Of a DNA stretch of 64,000 nt, positions 21,577-30,117 are shown piece by piece. The translations under genes and the position numbers were made by a program. Positions within the stretch are counted from its first letter, which is position 1; each line of letters starts with the position of its first letter. The stretch comes from Mycetohabitans rhizoxinica HKI 454. GTDB lineage: Bacteria; Pseudomonadota; Gammaproteobacteria; Burkholderiales; Burkholderiaceae. The notes under the pieces were generated by a model. It had not been told where the DNA came from. It worked only from the letters and a program-made list of their open reading frames with translations, and ran no database searches. The stretch spans positions 1,011,518 through 1,075,517 of the forward strand of contig NC_014722.1 in assembly GCF_000198775.1 (NCBI RefSeq), given 5' to 3'.

Positions 21577-21682
21577 CGCATTCGGCACATCGTACCGTCC
21601 GCATTCAGCGCATCGCGCCCCGCATTGATATATCGCGCCGCCGCATTCGGCGCATCGCGCTCCTGCATTCGGCACATCGCAC
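21577..21682 (+). repeat. Degenerate 21-23 bp tandem repeat
   Basis: Five imperfect copies of a unit around CGCATTCGGCACATCG begin near 21577, 21600, 21621, 21642 and 21664, about 60 bases beyond the GTGCC array. No gene is seen in 21273-21946 besides these two repeats. Confidence 0.75.
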
Positions 21683-21767
21683 TGCCGGGCTGGACTCCAC
21701 AGCGGGGTGCGCCCGTCAGCCGCAGTGCCCCCGCGGATCCCGTGTGACGTCGATTTCGTGATTTTTG

Positions 21768-21804
21768 TTAAGTAGTTGCTTAATATAAGAGGCCGTGCTA
21801 TACG
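21768..21804 (+). promoter_or_regulatory. Putative petABC promoter region with a dyad
   Basis: TTGCTT (21776-21781) and TATACG (21799-21804) are spaced by 17 bases. The -35 is embedded in the dyad TTAAGTAGTTGCTTAA (21768-21783), which could be an operator. The stretch is visibly more AT-rich than its surroundings. Match to consensus is moderate. Confidence 0.35.
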
Positions 21805-21946
21805 AATCGGTGCCGCCAAACCCTTGCGTAGCAAGCCTTTACGCGGCAGGCCGCAACCTAGGCTTGTAAATGGCGCCTGCATTCCCGCACACTATGAATG
21901 GGTAGCCGAAGGAAGACTGGAGTCCAACCAAGAAGTGGGGCGTGTG

Positions 21947-22567
21947 ATGCGAGACAAGGAAGACAATCGCGTCGATGGCAGCCGCCGTACCTGGCTGATA
22001 GCGACGTCAGTAGCGGGTGGAATGGGAGGCATGACAACCCTGGTGCCGTTTGCTGCATCGCTGGCACCGTCCGAAAAGGCCAGGGCCGCAGGTGCGCCGG
22101 TTGAGGTGGACATTAGTACCTTGAAGCCCGGCGAAATGATGACTGTTGCATGGCGCGGCAAGCCTGTGTGGATCATCAATCGTACCGAGCAGATGCTGGC
22201 CGAGGTCACCAAGGCTGACGGCGAGGTGGCCGATCCGCATACGCAGAATCCATTTTCGATCCCGCTCCCCGAGTATTGCCAGAACGAATACCGCTCCCGT
22301 CCCGAGCACAAGAACATCCTCGTGCTCGTGGGCATCTGCACGCACTTAGGCTGCTCGCCGAGCCCGCGTTTTTTACCGGGTCCCCAGCCGAACCTGCCGG
22401 CCAACTGGCCGGGCGGTTGGCTGTGTCCGTGCCATGGCTCGACCTTTGACTTGGCCGGCCGCGTGTTCAAGAACAAGCCCGCACCGCAAAACCTGGATGT
22501 ACCGCCGTTCATGTTCAAGACGGCCACGCAGCTCGTGATTGGCCAGGACGAGAAGGGAGAGGCGTAA
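21947..22567 (+). CDS. petA: Ubiquinol-cytochrome c reductase iron-sulfur subunit (Rieske)
   Basis: Rieske [2Fe-2S] subunit of the cytochrome bc1 complex, passing electrons from ubiquinol to cytochrome c1 at the periplasmic face. It has 206 residues: a Tat-type N terminus (GSRRTWLIAT), one anchor helix, and cluster ligands in CTHLGC (131-136) and CPCHGS (160-165). The ATG at 21947 gives the family length; upstream open frame to 21776 is unlikely coding. petB begins directly after the stop. Confidence 0.96.
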   Translation: MRDKEDNRVDGSRRTWLIATSVAGGMGGMTTLVPFAASLAPSEKARAAGAPVEVDISTLKPGEMMTVAWRGKPVWIINRTEQMLAEVTKADGEVADPHTQNPFSIPLPEYCQNEYRSRPEHKNILVLVGICTHLGCSPSPRFLPGPQPNLPANWPGGWLCPCHGSTFDLAGRVFKNKPAPQNLDVPPFMFKTATQLVIGQDEKGEA

Positions 22568-23953
22568 ATGGCGACGACGGACAACTCTGATGAAGGCACA
22601 GGCCTGCTCGGCTGGATCGATCGCCGTTTTCCACTGAGTTCAACATGGAAGGCGCACGTATCCGAGTACTACGCACCAAAAAACTTCAACTTTTGGTATT
22701 TCTTCGGCTCACTGGCCCTGCTCGTGTTGGTGATCCAGGTCGTCACCGGCATTTTCCTGGTGATGAACTACAAGCCTGACTCGCAGTTGGCGTTTGCGTC
22801 GGTCGAGTACATCATGCGCGAAGTGCCGTGGGGCTGGCTGATCCGGTACATGCATTCGACCGGCGCATCGATGTTTTTCGTCGTCATCTATCTGCACATG
22901 TTCCGGGGGCTGTTGTACGGCTCCTATCGCAAGCCACGCGAACTGGTGTGGATCTTCGGCTGCCTGATCTTCCTGTGCCTGATGGCCGAAGCGTTCTTCG
23001 GTTATTTATTGCCGTGGGGCCAGATGTCGTTTTGGGGTGCACAGGTCATCGTGAACCTGTTCTCCGCGATTCCGTTTATCGGTCCGGACCTGGCACTGTG
23101 GATCCGTGGTGACTACGTCGTGTCGGATGTCACGTTGAACCGCTTCTTTGCGTTTCACGTGATCGCGATCCCGCTGGTGCTCATCGGCCTGGTCGTCGCT
23201 CATATCGTCGCGCTGCACGAAGTGGGCTCGAACAACCCGGACGGCATCGAGATCAAGGCAAAGAAAGACGCAAAAGGCATTCCGCTCGATGGAATCCCAT
23301 TCCATCCGTACTACTCGGTGCACGACTTCTTCGGCGTCTGCGTCTTCCTGCTCGTATTTTGCGCGATTATCTTTTTCGCGCCCGAGATGGGCGGCTATTT
23401 CCTCGAGGCGAACAACTTCGTGCCGTCCGACCCGCTCAAGACGCCGACCGAAATTGCGCCGGTCTGGTACTTCACCGCGTTCTACGCAATGCTGCGTGCG
23501 ACGACGGACGACTTTAAGATCGCGTTGATGATCGTGGTCGGGCTGCTCGGCATGCTCGGCTTAATCAAGGCCCGCGGAGGCGTGAAGAAGACGGGCTCGG
23601 TCGTGGCTGCCGTGCTCGTGATTCTCGCAATGGCCAGCACCCAGGCCAAGTTCTGGGGCGTCATCGTCATGGGTGGCGCCGTCCTCACGTTGTTTTTTCT
23701 ACCGTGGCTTGATCGCAGCCCGGTCAAGTCCATCCGCTATCGTCCGGGTTTTCATCGATTCTTCTATGGAATCTTCGTCGTCGTCTTCCTGACACTGGCC
23801 TTTCTTGGCACCCGGCCCCCCTCGCCGGCCGCGACCGTGATCGCGCAGGCCTGCACGCTAGTGTATTTCGCCTTCTTCCTCGGGATGCCGTTCTGGACTC
23901 GCCTGGGCACATTCAAGCAGCCGCCCGAGCGCGTGACCTTCAAGCCGCATTGA
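22568..23953 (+). CDS. petB: Cytochrome b of the bc1 complex
   Basis: Di-haem membrane subunit forming the quinol oxidation and reduction sites. The 461-residue full-length cytochrome b (not split) has the haem histidines in RYMHSTGASMFFVVIYLHMFRG-type and RFFAFHVIAIP regions, the Qo-site segment PEMGGYF, and YAMLRATTDDFK. The C terminus extends past the usual eight helices. Start follows petA without a gap. Confidence 0.96.
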   Translation: MATTDNSDEGTGLLGWIDRRFPLSSTWKAHVSEYYAPKNFNFWYFFGSLALLVLVIQVVTGIFLVMNYKPDSQLAFASVEYIMREVPWGWLIRYMHSTGASMFFVVIYLHMFRGLLYGSYRKPRELVWIFGCLIFLCLMAEAFFGYLLPWGQMSFWGAQVIVNLFSAIPFIGPDLALWIRGDYVVSDVTLNRFFAFHVIAIPLVLIGLVVAHIVALHEVGSNNPDGIEIKAKKDAKGIPLDGIPFHPYYSVHDFFGVCVFLLVFCAIIFFAPEMGGYFLEANNFVPSDPLKTPTEIAPVWYFTAFYAMLRATTDDFKIALMIVVGLLGMLGLIKARGGVKKTGSVVAAVLVILAMASTQAKFWGVIVMGGAVLTLFFLPWLDRSPVKSIRYRPGFHRFFYGIFVVVFLTLAFLGTRPPSPAATVIAQACTLVYFAFFLGMPFWTRLGTFKQPPERVTFKPH

Positions 23954-23985
23954 ACGCGGGAATCGGACGCGAACGGAGAATACCA

Positions 23986-24738
23986 ATGAAGAAATGGCTT
24001 TCGATACTTGCGCTGCTGGCGGCGACACTGGCTGGCACGCTGGGCGTGGCCCGTGCCCAGGAGGAGGATATCGTCCTCGATCGCGCGCCGGACCGCACCA
24101 ACAATCTTGCGTCGCTGCAACGTGGCGCGCAGTTGTTTGTGAACTACTGTCTGAACTGCCACAGTGCGAGCATGCTGCGCTACAGCAAGCTGCAGTCGAT
24201 CGGCATCCCGCAGAAGGAAATCGAGGACAACCTGCTATTTAGCGGCGGCAAGGTCGGTGACACGATGACTGTGGCGATGCGCCCGGCTGATGCGCAGGAG
24301 TGGTTCGGCGTCGCGCCGCCGGACTTGTCGCTCGAGGCGCGCGCGCGAGGTGTGGACTGGCTGTACACGTACTTGCGCACGTTCTATCGCGACCCGACGC
24401 GGCCAACCGGGTGGAACAACCTCGCGTTCCCGAATGTCGGAATGCCCCATGTACTGTGGCAACTGCAGGGCGTGCGCGATGCGAAATTTATTGAACAAAA
24501 AGGTGAGGACGGTGAGGTGACGCACCAGTTCGACGGCTTTACCCAGGTGAGCAACGGGACGCTTGCGCCGATAGACTATGATTCGTCTGTCGCCGACCTT
24601 GTCTCCTACCTTGCCTGGATGTCAGAGCCGGCACGCAAGACGCGCGAGCGCGTAGGCGTGTGGGTGCTGCTGTTTCTCGGCGTACTGACTCTGTGCGCCT
24701 GGAGGCTCAACGCCGCGTACTGGAAAGATATCAAGTAA
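23986..24738 (+). CDS. petC: Cytochrome c1 of the bc1 complex
   Basis: Membrane-anchored c-type haem subunit that hands electrons to cytochrome c. It has 250 residues: a Sec signal peptide (cleavage near ARA-QEE), the haem site CLNCH (55-59), the distal methionine region around VAMRPADAQEW, and a C-terminal anchor helix near 222-240. The ATG at 23986 is preceded by CGGAGAA. Confidence 0.95.
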   Translation: MKKWLSILALLAATLAGTLGVARAQEEDIVLDRAPDRTNNLASLQRGAQLFVNYCLNCHSASMLRYSKLQSIGIPQKEIEDNLLFSGGKVGDTMTVAMRPADAQEWFGVAPPDLSLEARARGVDWLYTYLRTFYRDPTRPTGWNNLAFPNVGMPHVLWQLQGVRDAKFIEQKGEDGEVTHQFDGFTQVSNGTLAPIDYDSSVADLVSYLAWMSEPARKTRERVGVWVLLFLGVLTLCAWRLNAAYWKDIK

Positions 24739-24770
24739 GCACGCCGTTCGCGGTGTGGGGCTGGCAGCCA

Positions 24771-24796
24771 AGAAGACCGGCATGGGGCGGTCTTCT
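24771..24796 (+). terminator. Hairpin between petC and sspA
   Basis: Nine-base arms AGAAGACCG (24771-24779) and CGGTCTTCT (24788-24796) with an eight-base loop. A run of six T follows only about 27 bases later, so this may attenuate rather than terminate transcription between petC and sspA. Confidence 0.35.
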
Positions 24797-24832
24797 CAGC
24801 GCTGGCCCTTCGGTTTTTTGAGGAAAGTAGAA

Positions 24833-25444
24833 ATGATGGTTTTGTATTCCGGTACCACTTGCCCATTCTCCCAGCGTTGCCGGCTGGTGCTGTTCGAAAA
24901 GGGCATGGACTTCGAGATCCGCGATGTCGACCTGTTCAACAAACCGGAGGACATCTCGGTGATGAACCCGTACGGGCAGGTGCCGATCCTCGTGGAGCGC
25001 GATCTGATCCTATACGAGTCGAACATCATCAACGAGTATATCGACGAGCGTTTCCCGCATCCGCAATTGATGCCTGCTGATCCGGTCCAGCGTGCTCGTG
25101 CACGGCTGTTCCTGCTCAATTTTGAGAAAGAGCTGTTCGTGCACGTTGGCACGCTCGAGAACGAGAAGGGCAAGACGGCCGAGAAAGCGCACGAGCGCGC
25201 GCGTGCGGCGATTCGTGACCGGCTGACGCAATTGGCACCGATCTTTGTTAAGAACAAGTACATGCTGGGCGAAGAGTTCTCGATGCTTGACGTGGCGATC
25301 GCGCCGCTGTTGTGGCGTCTGGATCACTATGGCATCGAGCTGTCCAAGAACGCGGCGCCGCTGATGAAATATGCGGAACGCATTTTTAGCCGGCCGGCCT
25401 ATATCGAGGCGTTGACGCCCTCCGAGAAGGTGATGCGTCGTTAA
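24833..25444 (+). CDS. sspA: Stringent starvation protein A
   Basis: Glutathione-S-transferase-fold protein that binds RNA polymerase and adjusts transcription under stress and during virulence programmes. It has 203 residues: a GST N domain (MMVLYSGTTCPFSQRCRLV) and an alpha-helical C domain. The double ATG at 24833 follows AGGAAAG; the open frame upstream is not native. Followed by sspB after a 91-base spacer. Confidence 0.94.
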   Translation: MMVLYSGTTCPFSQRCRLVLFEKGMDFEIRDVDLFNKPEDISVMNPYGQVPILVERDLILYESNIINEYIDERFPHPQLMPADPVQRARARLFLLNFEKELFVHVGTLENEKGKTAEKAHERARAAIRDRLTQLAPIFVKNKYMLGEEFSMLDVAIAPLLWRLDHYGIELSKNAAPLMKYAERIFSRPAYIEALTPSEKVMRR

Positions 25445-25535
25445 GCGGCGGCGGGCTTGAGTCCCCAGTCGTAACTGCTTGCCGGTGTGACGCCCGCGTG
25501 CCGGGCGCGACGCGTCGGCAGGTCGAGGAACAATA

Positions 25536-26114
25536 ATGCAAGAGATTTCCACCAAGCCCTATTTGTTGCGCGCGCTCTACGAGTGGTGCACGGACAATGG
25601 ATTGACGCCGCATATCGCGGTAAAGGTCGACAACCACACGCGTGTCCCGCGACAGTTCGTGCGTGACGGCGAAATTGTGCTTAATATCAGCTTCGATGCG
25701 ACCAGCCAGTTGCAAATGGGCAACGATGTGATCGAATTCCTCGCGCGCTTCTCCGGCAAATCGCACAAGATTGAGGTGCCGGTGGCCAACGTCCTGGCCA
25801 TTTATGCGCGCGAGAACGGGCAGGGAATGGTGTTCCCGGTCGAAGGGATTCCAGATGAGCCGGTCGAAGGCGCACCCGAGTTCGAGGCCCTTGCGGCAGA
25901 CGAATTTTACGATATGACGCCCCAGGAGAAGCAGCGCATCCTACGAGAGCGTGTGTTGCAGCAAGTGGGACAGAGCGGGCCGGCCGTAGTCGGCCGCGAC
26001 ATGCAGCGCGGCCAGCACTCAGAGGGTCAGGCTGTGCAAGAGCCCGACGCTGCCGATGCCGGGGGCGAGGGTCGGAAGGACAATAGTCGCAAGCATCTGA
26101 AAGTGATCAAGTGA
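25536..26114 (+). CDS. sspB: ClpXP protease specificity-enhancing factor SspB
   Basis: Adaptor that delivers ssrA-tagged peptides to ClpXP. The 192-residue protein starts with the dimeric tag-binding domain (about 1-110; YLLRALYEWCTDNGLTPHI, then NISFDATSQLQMGNDVIEF). A disordered Gln/Gly-rich linker and the terminal RKHLKVIK peptide follow; the latter resembles the ClpX-docking tail of E. coli SspB. Confidence 0.93.
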   Translation: MQEISTKPYLLRALYEWCTDNGLTPHIAVKVDNHTRVPRQFVRDGEIVLNISFDATSQLQMGNDVIEFLARFSGKSHKIEVPVANVLAIYARENGQGMVFPVEGIPDEPVEGAPEFEALAADEFYDMTPQEKQRILRERVLQQVGQSGPAVVGRDMQRGQHSEGQAVQEPDAADAGGEGRKDNSRKHLKVIK

Positions 26115-26118
26115 TCTT

Positions 26119-26146
26119 TTGCCGCAGACCCAGGCTGTAGTATACT
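26119..26146 (+). promoter_or_regulatory. Promoter of the tRNA-Thr gene
   Basis: TTGCCG (26119-26124), a 16-base spacer and TATACT (26141-26146), ending ten bases before the tRNA. The -35 begins five bases after the sspB stop codon. Confidence 0.7.
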
Positions 26147-26156
26147 GTTTAGCTAT

Positions 26157-26232
<76 letters not shown>

Positions 26233-26240
26233 ATACTGAC

Positions 26241-26274
26241 GCGGGTCCCAGCGAATGGGGCCCGCATTTTTTTT
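26241..26274 (+). terminator. Rho-independent terminator after tRNA-Thr
   Basis: Nine-base stem GCGGGTCCC (26241-26249) with GGGGCCCGC (26257-26265; one G-U pair), loop of seven, then A and eight T. Confidence 0.9.
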
Positions 26275-26304
26275 GTTCTACAAAACCCGCTTTGTTCTAC
26301 AAAA
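26272..26304. repeat. Paired 14-bp dyads TTTGTTCTACAAAA
   Basis: The same 14-base sequence occurs at 26272-26285 and 26291-26304, nineteen bases start to start. Each copy is itself a dyad (TTTGT, TCT, ACAAA). The first copy overlaps the T tract of the tRNA terminator. They could be protein-binding sites or a scar of an integration event; nothing in the sequence decides. Confidence 0.6.
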
Positions 26305-26736
26305 TTACTTTTGCTGACAAGGCGGAGGCCGCGTAGCGCGCTCCGAAGGGCCAACTGGCAGCGAAGCACTTAACGCTGGTTGGTGCTGCATGACCTGCCG
26401 ACAATAGAAGCAGCAGCCGGTTACCATCCCAGCTCACAGAAGGCGGCTGACCATGCAGGTAGCGTCACCGGTCGATCGGCGATTGGATAAGAGCACGGCT
26501 GAGTTGGCGATGCGATAATGCCCATCTTGGCGAGGTGAATGAAAAAGGTTGACGCACACTTGCCAAGCTTGCCTACTGGGATAAACGGGGACATATCATC
26601 CGGCAATGAGCGCGACAGCGCCAAGCATGACGAAGAACTCTCGCTATCTGAGCTATAACCAGGCGTACTTACACACATCGCTTACAAACAAAATTGTGCC
26701 GTAGCTGTCTGGGATTCGATGATGTGGTTTGCTTTG
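26305..26736. other. Non-coding stretch after tRNA-Thr, nothing recognised
   Basis: About 430 bases with several short frames and no convincing gene on either strand. Base composition is more even than in the flanking housekeeping genes. A plus-strand end fragment reading GNERDSAKHDEELSLSEL before a stop near 26660 may be the remains of a gene, but I cannot name it. Confidence 0.4.
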
Positions 26737-27318
26737 TCACACTTGGATGCGCGTGTGCCGTTTGGCATTTAGCGTCTCCCTTTTCCAGATAACAGAGTGC
26801 ATCCAGCGAGTAGAAGACTCTAATACCGTGGCAATAGCCAGAGGGCAGGCCGCGTTTGACTTCAACGCAGCCGCGCAGCGGGTTTTGTGTGCTGGCGATA
26901 GTTCCATTGATTGGGACCGTTCCCACAGGGCGGTGAGCGGTTCGGCCCGCAGATCCGGTTCGGCTTGAATCTGCTCAATCTCGCCTATCAATTGTTGTAG
27001 CGACGCGAGATCGGAGACGCTGTCTGCTTGCTGGTAACAGCGCCACGCCCATCGTCTTTCCTCCATCAGGGCATAGGTGTTGCGATTGACACGTGAAAAC
27101 TCGGGGATATGATCCAACGGTAGGTAGCGTGCGACCTCCAGAATCACTTCGCCTGGCAAAGTGTCGTAGATTCTGGGCTTTTTGGGGCGTGCGTCGAATG
27201 TGGTGTCCGCTGATCGTTTTGCGCCCGTAGGCGGTGCAGCGGGCGACGCTTGGTGGGCTTGTTCGTTCATCGCATAAATAGCGATGGGGGCAGTATCCAA
27301 TGCGTCGTTAAAGTCCAT
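26737..27318 (-). CDS. F-box domain protein, candidate host-directed effector
   Basis: A 193-residue protein with an F-box: LPGEVILEVARYLP (about 54-67) runs into a helix rich in basic and aromatic residues (SRVNRNTYALMEE, RRWAWR). F-box domains bind Skp1 in eukaryotic SCF ubiquitin ligases, and bacteria lack that system. Before it, residues 34-49 hold KR, eight residues, then RPKKPR, a bipartite nuclear-localisation-like pattern. The C-terminal 100 residues are helical and unrecognised. The ATG at 27318 was preferred over a TTG two codons earlier. No signal peptide. Its neighbours are an IS remnant and non-coding DNA, which suggests horizontal gain. Domain call strong; secretion and function are inference. 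Confidence 0.75.
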   Translation of the reverse strand: MDFNDALDTAPIAIYAMNEQAHQASPAAPPTGAKRSADTTFDARPKKPRIYDTLPGEVILEVARYLPLDHIPEFSRVNRNTYALMEERRWAWRCYQQADSVSDLASLQQLIGEIEQIQAEPDLRAEPLTALWERSQSMELSPAHKTRCAAALKSNAACPLAIATVLESSTRWMHSVIWKRETLNAKRHTRIQV

Positions 27319-27324
27319 CGACAA

Positions 27325-27688
27325 TTCCGGGAGTCAGATATGGGCCATAAAGCGGGTGATCAGGGCGAGAAGGCCCCTGGCGCTGAGGCCAGGATGAGCG
27401 TAGGGTGTAGCTGGGCACAGATGGGCCGCCGTGGGACGGACGAGGGCGGATCATACGGTGATTCACTGCCTGCTGGGCAGCAGGCTAGCGAAGAACGAAT
27501 GCCTAAACGCGACTGCGAGCGGCCATCGGCTAGTTTTGTGTCGAATACTCATAACGTTGGCTCAGAAAGCGCAGTCTCCTCCTTGCCCGCCGGCTTCGCT
27601 TAAGTCAGTGGTTTTCATGAACTCACTGGCATGCTCGGTTAGCCTTTGTGATGTGCGTTTCCGATGGTGTCAACAGCAACTTAGAAGT
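27325..27688. other. Upstream region of the F-box gene, no gene recognised
   Basis: About 360 bases with no credible gene. It contains hairpins, the clearest being GCCTGCT (27468-27474) with AGCAGGC (27479-27485), and presumably holds the minus-strand promoter of the F-box gene; TATGAT on the minus strand at 27455-27450 is a possible -10. Confidence 0.4.
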
Positions 27689-27943
27689 GGCTCTTTCCCA
27701 CTTTGTGTAAAGTTTCACGTCACAAATCAGCATCGATTCAACACGCGAGTACAAAGCAGCTAAAAGTCGACGCGGCCATACATTTGTCGCTTGAGAAACT
27801 TGAGCCGATTGACATAGCTTTCGACGATACCGTTACTGTAGGGGCAGCAGTGCTGCGTCATAGTCGTGGCCGAGACCTGCCGCTAATCACCACATTTCAG
27901 GCACGCCGCTGGCTTGCCAGTTCACACAAAGTGTGAAAGAGTC
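27689..27943. mobile_element. Deleted ISL3-family element (255 bp)
   Basis: Flanked by 20-base inverted repeats starting GGCTCTTTCC (27689-27708) and its near-complement ending GAAAGAGTC (27924-27943), 18 of 20 matching. Inside, the minus strand from about 27845 to 27760 still encodes the C-terminal end typical of ISL3 transposases (NGIVESYVNRLKFLK then RQMYGR) before a TAG. The rest of the transposase is gone, so the element can only move in trans, like a MITE. Confidence 0.8.
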
Positions 27944-28084
27944 AGTATTACTTTGACGCTAACAACTGCGCCGCGGTGACTTGCTGCGACGCGGTTGGCG
28001 CGTGCTGGTTGGCCGCTGATTGAGTTACGGTTAAGGTAGAGGGTCTGGTACGTAATAAAAATTATAAAGAATCCCGAGAATGCA

Positions 28085-28312
28085 ATGCTTACGTTCAAGG
28101 TCACGACAGTCGGGGCGTCAGCTGGCTTCATCCTCACCAAGGAAGCGATGGCACGGCTCAAGGTGAAGAAGGGGGATACGGTGTATTTGACGGAGGCGCC
28201 GGAGGGGGGCTATCGGATTACACCCTATGATCCCGATTTCGAGCGTCAAATGAGGCTGGCGGAAGAGATCATGCATGACGACCGCAATATCTTGCGGGCG
28301 CTTGCCAAGTGA
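28085..28312 (+). CDS. AbrB/MazE-type antitoxin
   Basis: A 75-residue protein with a swapped-hairpin AbrB DNA-binding fold: FKVTTVGASAGFILTKEAMARL followed by VKKGDTVYLTEAPEGGYRI. The C-terminal helix (FERQMRLAEEIM) would bind the toxin. The stop overlaps the Doc toxin start by GTGA, the expected antitoxin-first order. It probably represses its own operon. Confidence 0.85.
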   Translation: MLTFKVTTVGASAGFILTKEAMARLKVKKGDTVYLTEAPEGGYRITPYDPDFERQMRLAEEIMHDDRNILRALAK

Positions 28313-28695
28313 CCGCTTGGCGATGGGTTCGCGCGGATCTAATCTATGCCGTGCATGATCGCCAGCTAGCCGAGCATGGTGGTCTTGATGGCGTGCGCGA
28401 CATAGGCGCTGTGGAGTCGGCATTGGCGCAGCCGCAGAACCTCGATACATACGGCGAGGCGGACGTTGCGGCACTGGCGGCCGCGTATGCGTATGGCTTG
28501 GCTCGGAATCATGGTTTTGCGGATGACAACAAGCGCACTGCATGGATTGCCGCGCGCTTGTTTCTTGCTGACAATGGTTATCGCATGCAGTTTGATCCGG
28601 CTGACGCGGTTAGGACGATGGAAGGCGTTGCCTCCGGCGAGATTGATGAGGGACAACTTGCAGCGTGGTTTCGACAGCGGGTTGCGGTTGTTTGA
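28309..28695 (+). CDS. doc: Doc-type Fic toxin (death-on-curing family)
   Basis: A 128-residue Fic-fold toxin with the Doc active-site loop HGFADDNKR (68-76) and the N-terminal VHDRQLAEHGG, DIGAVESAL signature. Doc proteins phosphorylate elongation factor Tu and stop translation. GTG start at 28309 overlapping the antitoxin. The pair lies 140 bases from the ISL3 remnant in an accessory region; all key residues are intact. Confidence 0.88.
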   Translation: MTAWRWVRADLIYAVHDRQLAEHGGLDGVRDIGAVESALAQPQNLDTYGEADVAALAAAYAYGLARNHGFADDNKRTAWIAARLFLADNGYRMQFDPADAVRTMEGVASGEIDEGQLAAWFRQRVAVV

Positions 28696-28752
28696 TGCGT
28701 CGGCAGAGCGGCGTCTAGCGCCGCACCGCGATGACCGCCCCGGCTCTGGGAG

Positions 28753-30117
28753 TTACCCCGCGTCCGTAGCCATCTCCGCAAGGCGCTGGGTGCGCAGTCG
28801 GCGGTACAGCGTGGAGCGGGAAATACCCAACTCTCGTGCCGCTTCGGTTTGCCGGCCGCGGTGCCGCTTCAGCGCCTGGTCGATCAAATGGTCATCGACG
28901 ACCATGGGCGGCTTGATGATCGGCACGGCCTCCGGCGGCACCCACTGCTCAAGTTCCAGATCGCGAGCCGTCAGGATGGTGCCATCCGTCATCACCAAGG
29001 CGCGCCGTACGCGGTTGATCAACTCGCGCACGTTTCCGGGCCACGGATAGCGACGCATGGCGGCCATGGCCGACGGGGAAAAACCCTTCACGTGCGGCGC
29101 ATCGGACTTGTATCGTTCAAACATGCATTGCGCGAGCACCTCGATGTCCTTGCCGCGCGTGCGCAACGCGGGCTGCTCCACGCGTAGCACGCATAGCCGA
29201 TGGTAGAGATCGGCGCGAAAACGTCCGGCATTGACCGCCTCTTCCAGGTTCGCGTGCGTGGCTGAAATGACTCGCACGTCAACGTGGATCGTGTCACGCC
29301 CACCCAGGCGCTGGATCGTGCGCTCTTGCAGGAAGCGTAACAGACTGGTCTGACTCTCCAGCGGCAGGTCCGCGATCTCGTCGAGGAACAACGTGCCGTG
29401 GTGGGCCGTTTCGATCCGGCCGAGCTTGCGCGACAACGCTCCGGTGAACGCGCCGCGCTCGTAGCCGAACAACTCGGACTGGACCAGGTGAGATGGTATT
29501 GCCCCGCAGTTGATCGCGACGAACGGCCGATTTGCACGCGGTGAGCGCTCGTGGATCGCGATCGCGGTTAGCTCCTTGCCGGTGCCGGACTCGCCGGAAA
29601 TGAGCACCGGCGCGTCGGTGCGCGCGATCCTTGGGATCTTGTCGAACAGCTTTAGCATCGTCTCGCAGGTACCGATCATCCGGCCCTCGCGTGAGCGTGA
29701 CGGGCCCTGAGACGCACGCAGCATGAGCATACCGTACGCGTGTGCGACCGCATCGGCAACGCGCTCCTGCGACGCGGGAAGCGTTACATAATCAAAACAA
29801 TAGTCACGAAGCACCGCCTTGACTGCCGCGATACTGAGCTGCCGTGGCTCGACTAGACCGACCCAGGCTACCTCCGATGACGCCTGGCAGCGCGACAGCG
29901 CGTCGAGCCATTCGGTGTCGGGCACCGTGCTCAGGTCGAGGATCCCGCCTGCTTGAACGACATGCTGTAGTGCGTGCCGGACGGCCTGCCCATCGTCGAC
30001 GACCGATACGAGCCAGTTACGTCGGGATAAGTATTGTCGCAGGTCCCGACGCGGCTCGCGCGTCCAGTAGACGAGTTTTCGAGAAATGGTGAATTGACTG
30101 TCGTTAGCTAGCGACAT
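28753..30117 (-). CDS. Sigma-54-dependent transcriptional activator
   Basis: A 454-residue enhancer-binding protein. Residues 1-140 look like a receiver-like domain without the usual phosphate site, reminiscent of the VpsR-type N domain. The AAA+ domain has Walker A GESGTGKE (175-182), the sigma-54 contact loop GAFTGA (222-227) and [12 protein letters not shown] Fis-type helix-turn-helix ([18 protein letters not shown]) is at about 425-442. Start at the ATG at 30117 after GGGG. VpsR-like regulators in Burkholderia often control polysaccharide and biofilm genes in response to cyclic di-GMP; the neighbouring polyamine genes are another possible target. Target is inferred, not shown. Confidence 0.9.
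   Translation of the reverse strand: MSLANDSQFTISRKLVYWTREPRRDLRQYLSRRNWLVSVVDDGQAVRHALQHVVQAGGILDLSTVPDTEWLDALSRCQASSEVAWVGLVEPRQLSIAAVKAVLRDYCFDYVTLPASQERVADAVAHAYGMLMLRASQGPSRSREGRMIGTCETMLKLFDKIPRIARTDAPVLISGESGTGKELTAIAIHERSPRANRPFVAINCGAIPSHLVQSELFGYERGAFTGALSRKLGRIETAHHGTLFLDEIADLPLESQTSLLRFLQERTIQRLGGRDTIHVDVRVISATHANLEEAVNAGRFRADLYHRLCVLRVEQPALRTRGKDIEVLAQCMFERYKSDAPHVKGFSPSAMAAMRRYPWPGNVRELINRVRRALVMTDGTILTARDLELEQWVPPEAVPIIKPPMVVDDHLIDQALKRHRGRQTEAARELGISRSTLYRRLRTQRLAEMATDAG

Noticed and set aside
21035..21882. Long overlapping reading frames on both strands across the GTGCC array
   Set aside because: They exist because the 5-mer repeat lacks stops; their translations are pure repeat and flanking noise, with no ribosome site or conserved segment.
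27496..27519. CTCG-N16-TTCG on the minus strand, similar to the hrpII box (TTCG-N16-TTCG) upstream of the F-box gene
   Set aside because: One mismatch and the spacing to a possible -10 (about 40 bases) does not fit the 30-32 known for HrpB-type promoters; a match this loose is expected by chance.
27250..27763. Plus-strand frames of 110-117 codons opposite and upstream of the F-box gene
   Set aside because: Composition and codon use look random, they overlap the ISL3 repeat, and no ribosome site or familiar motif is present.
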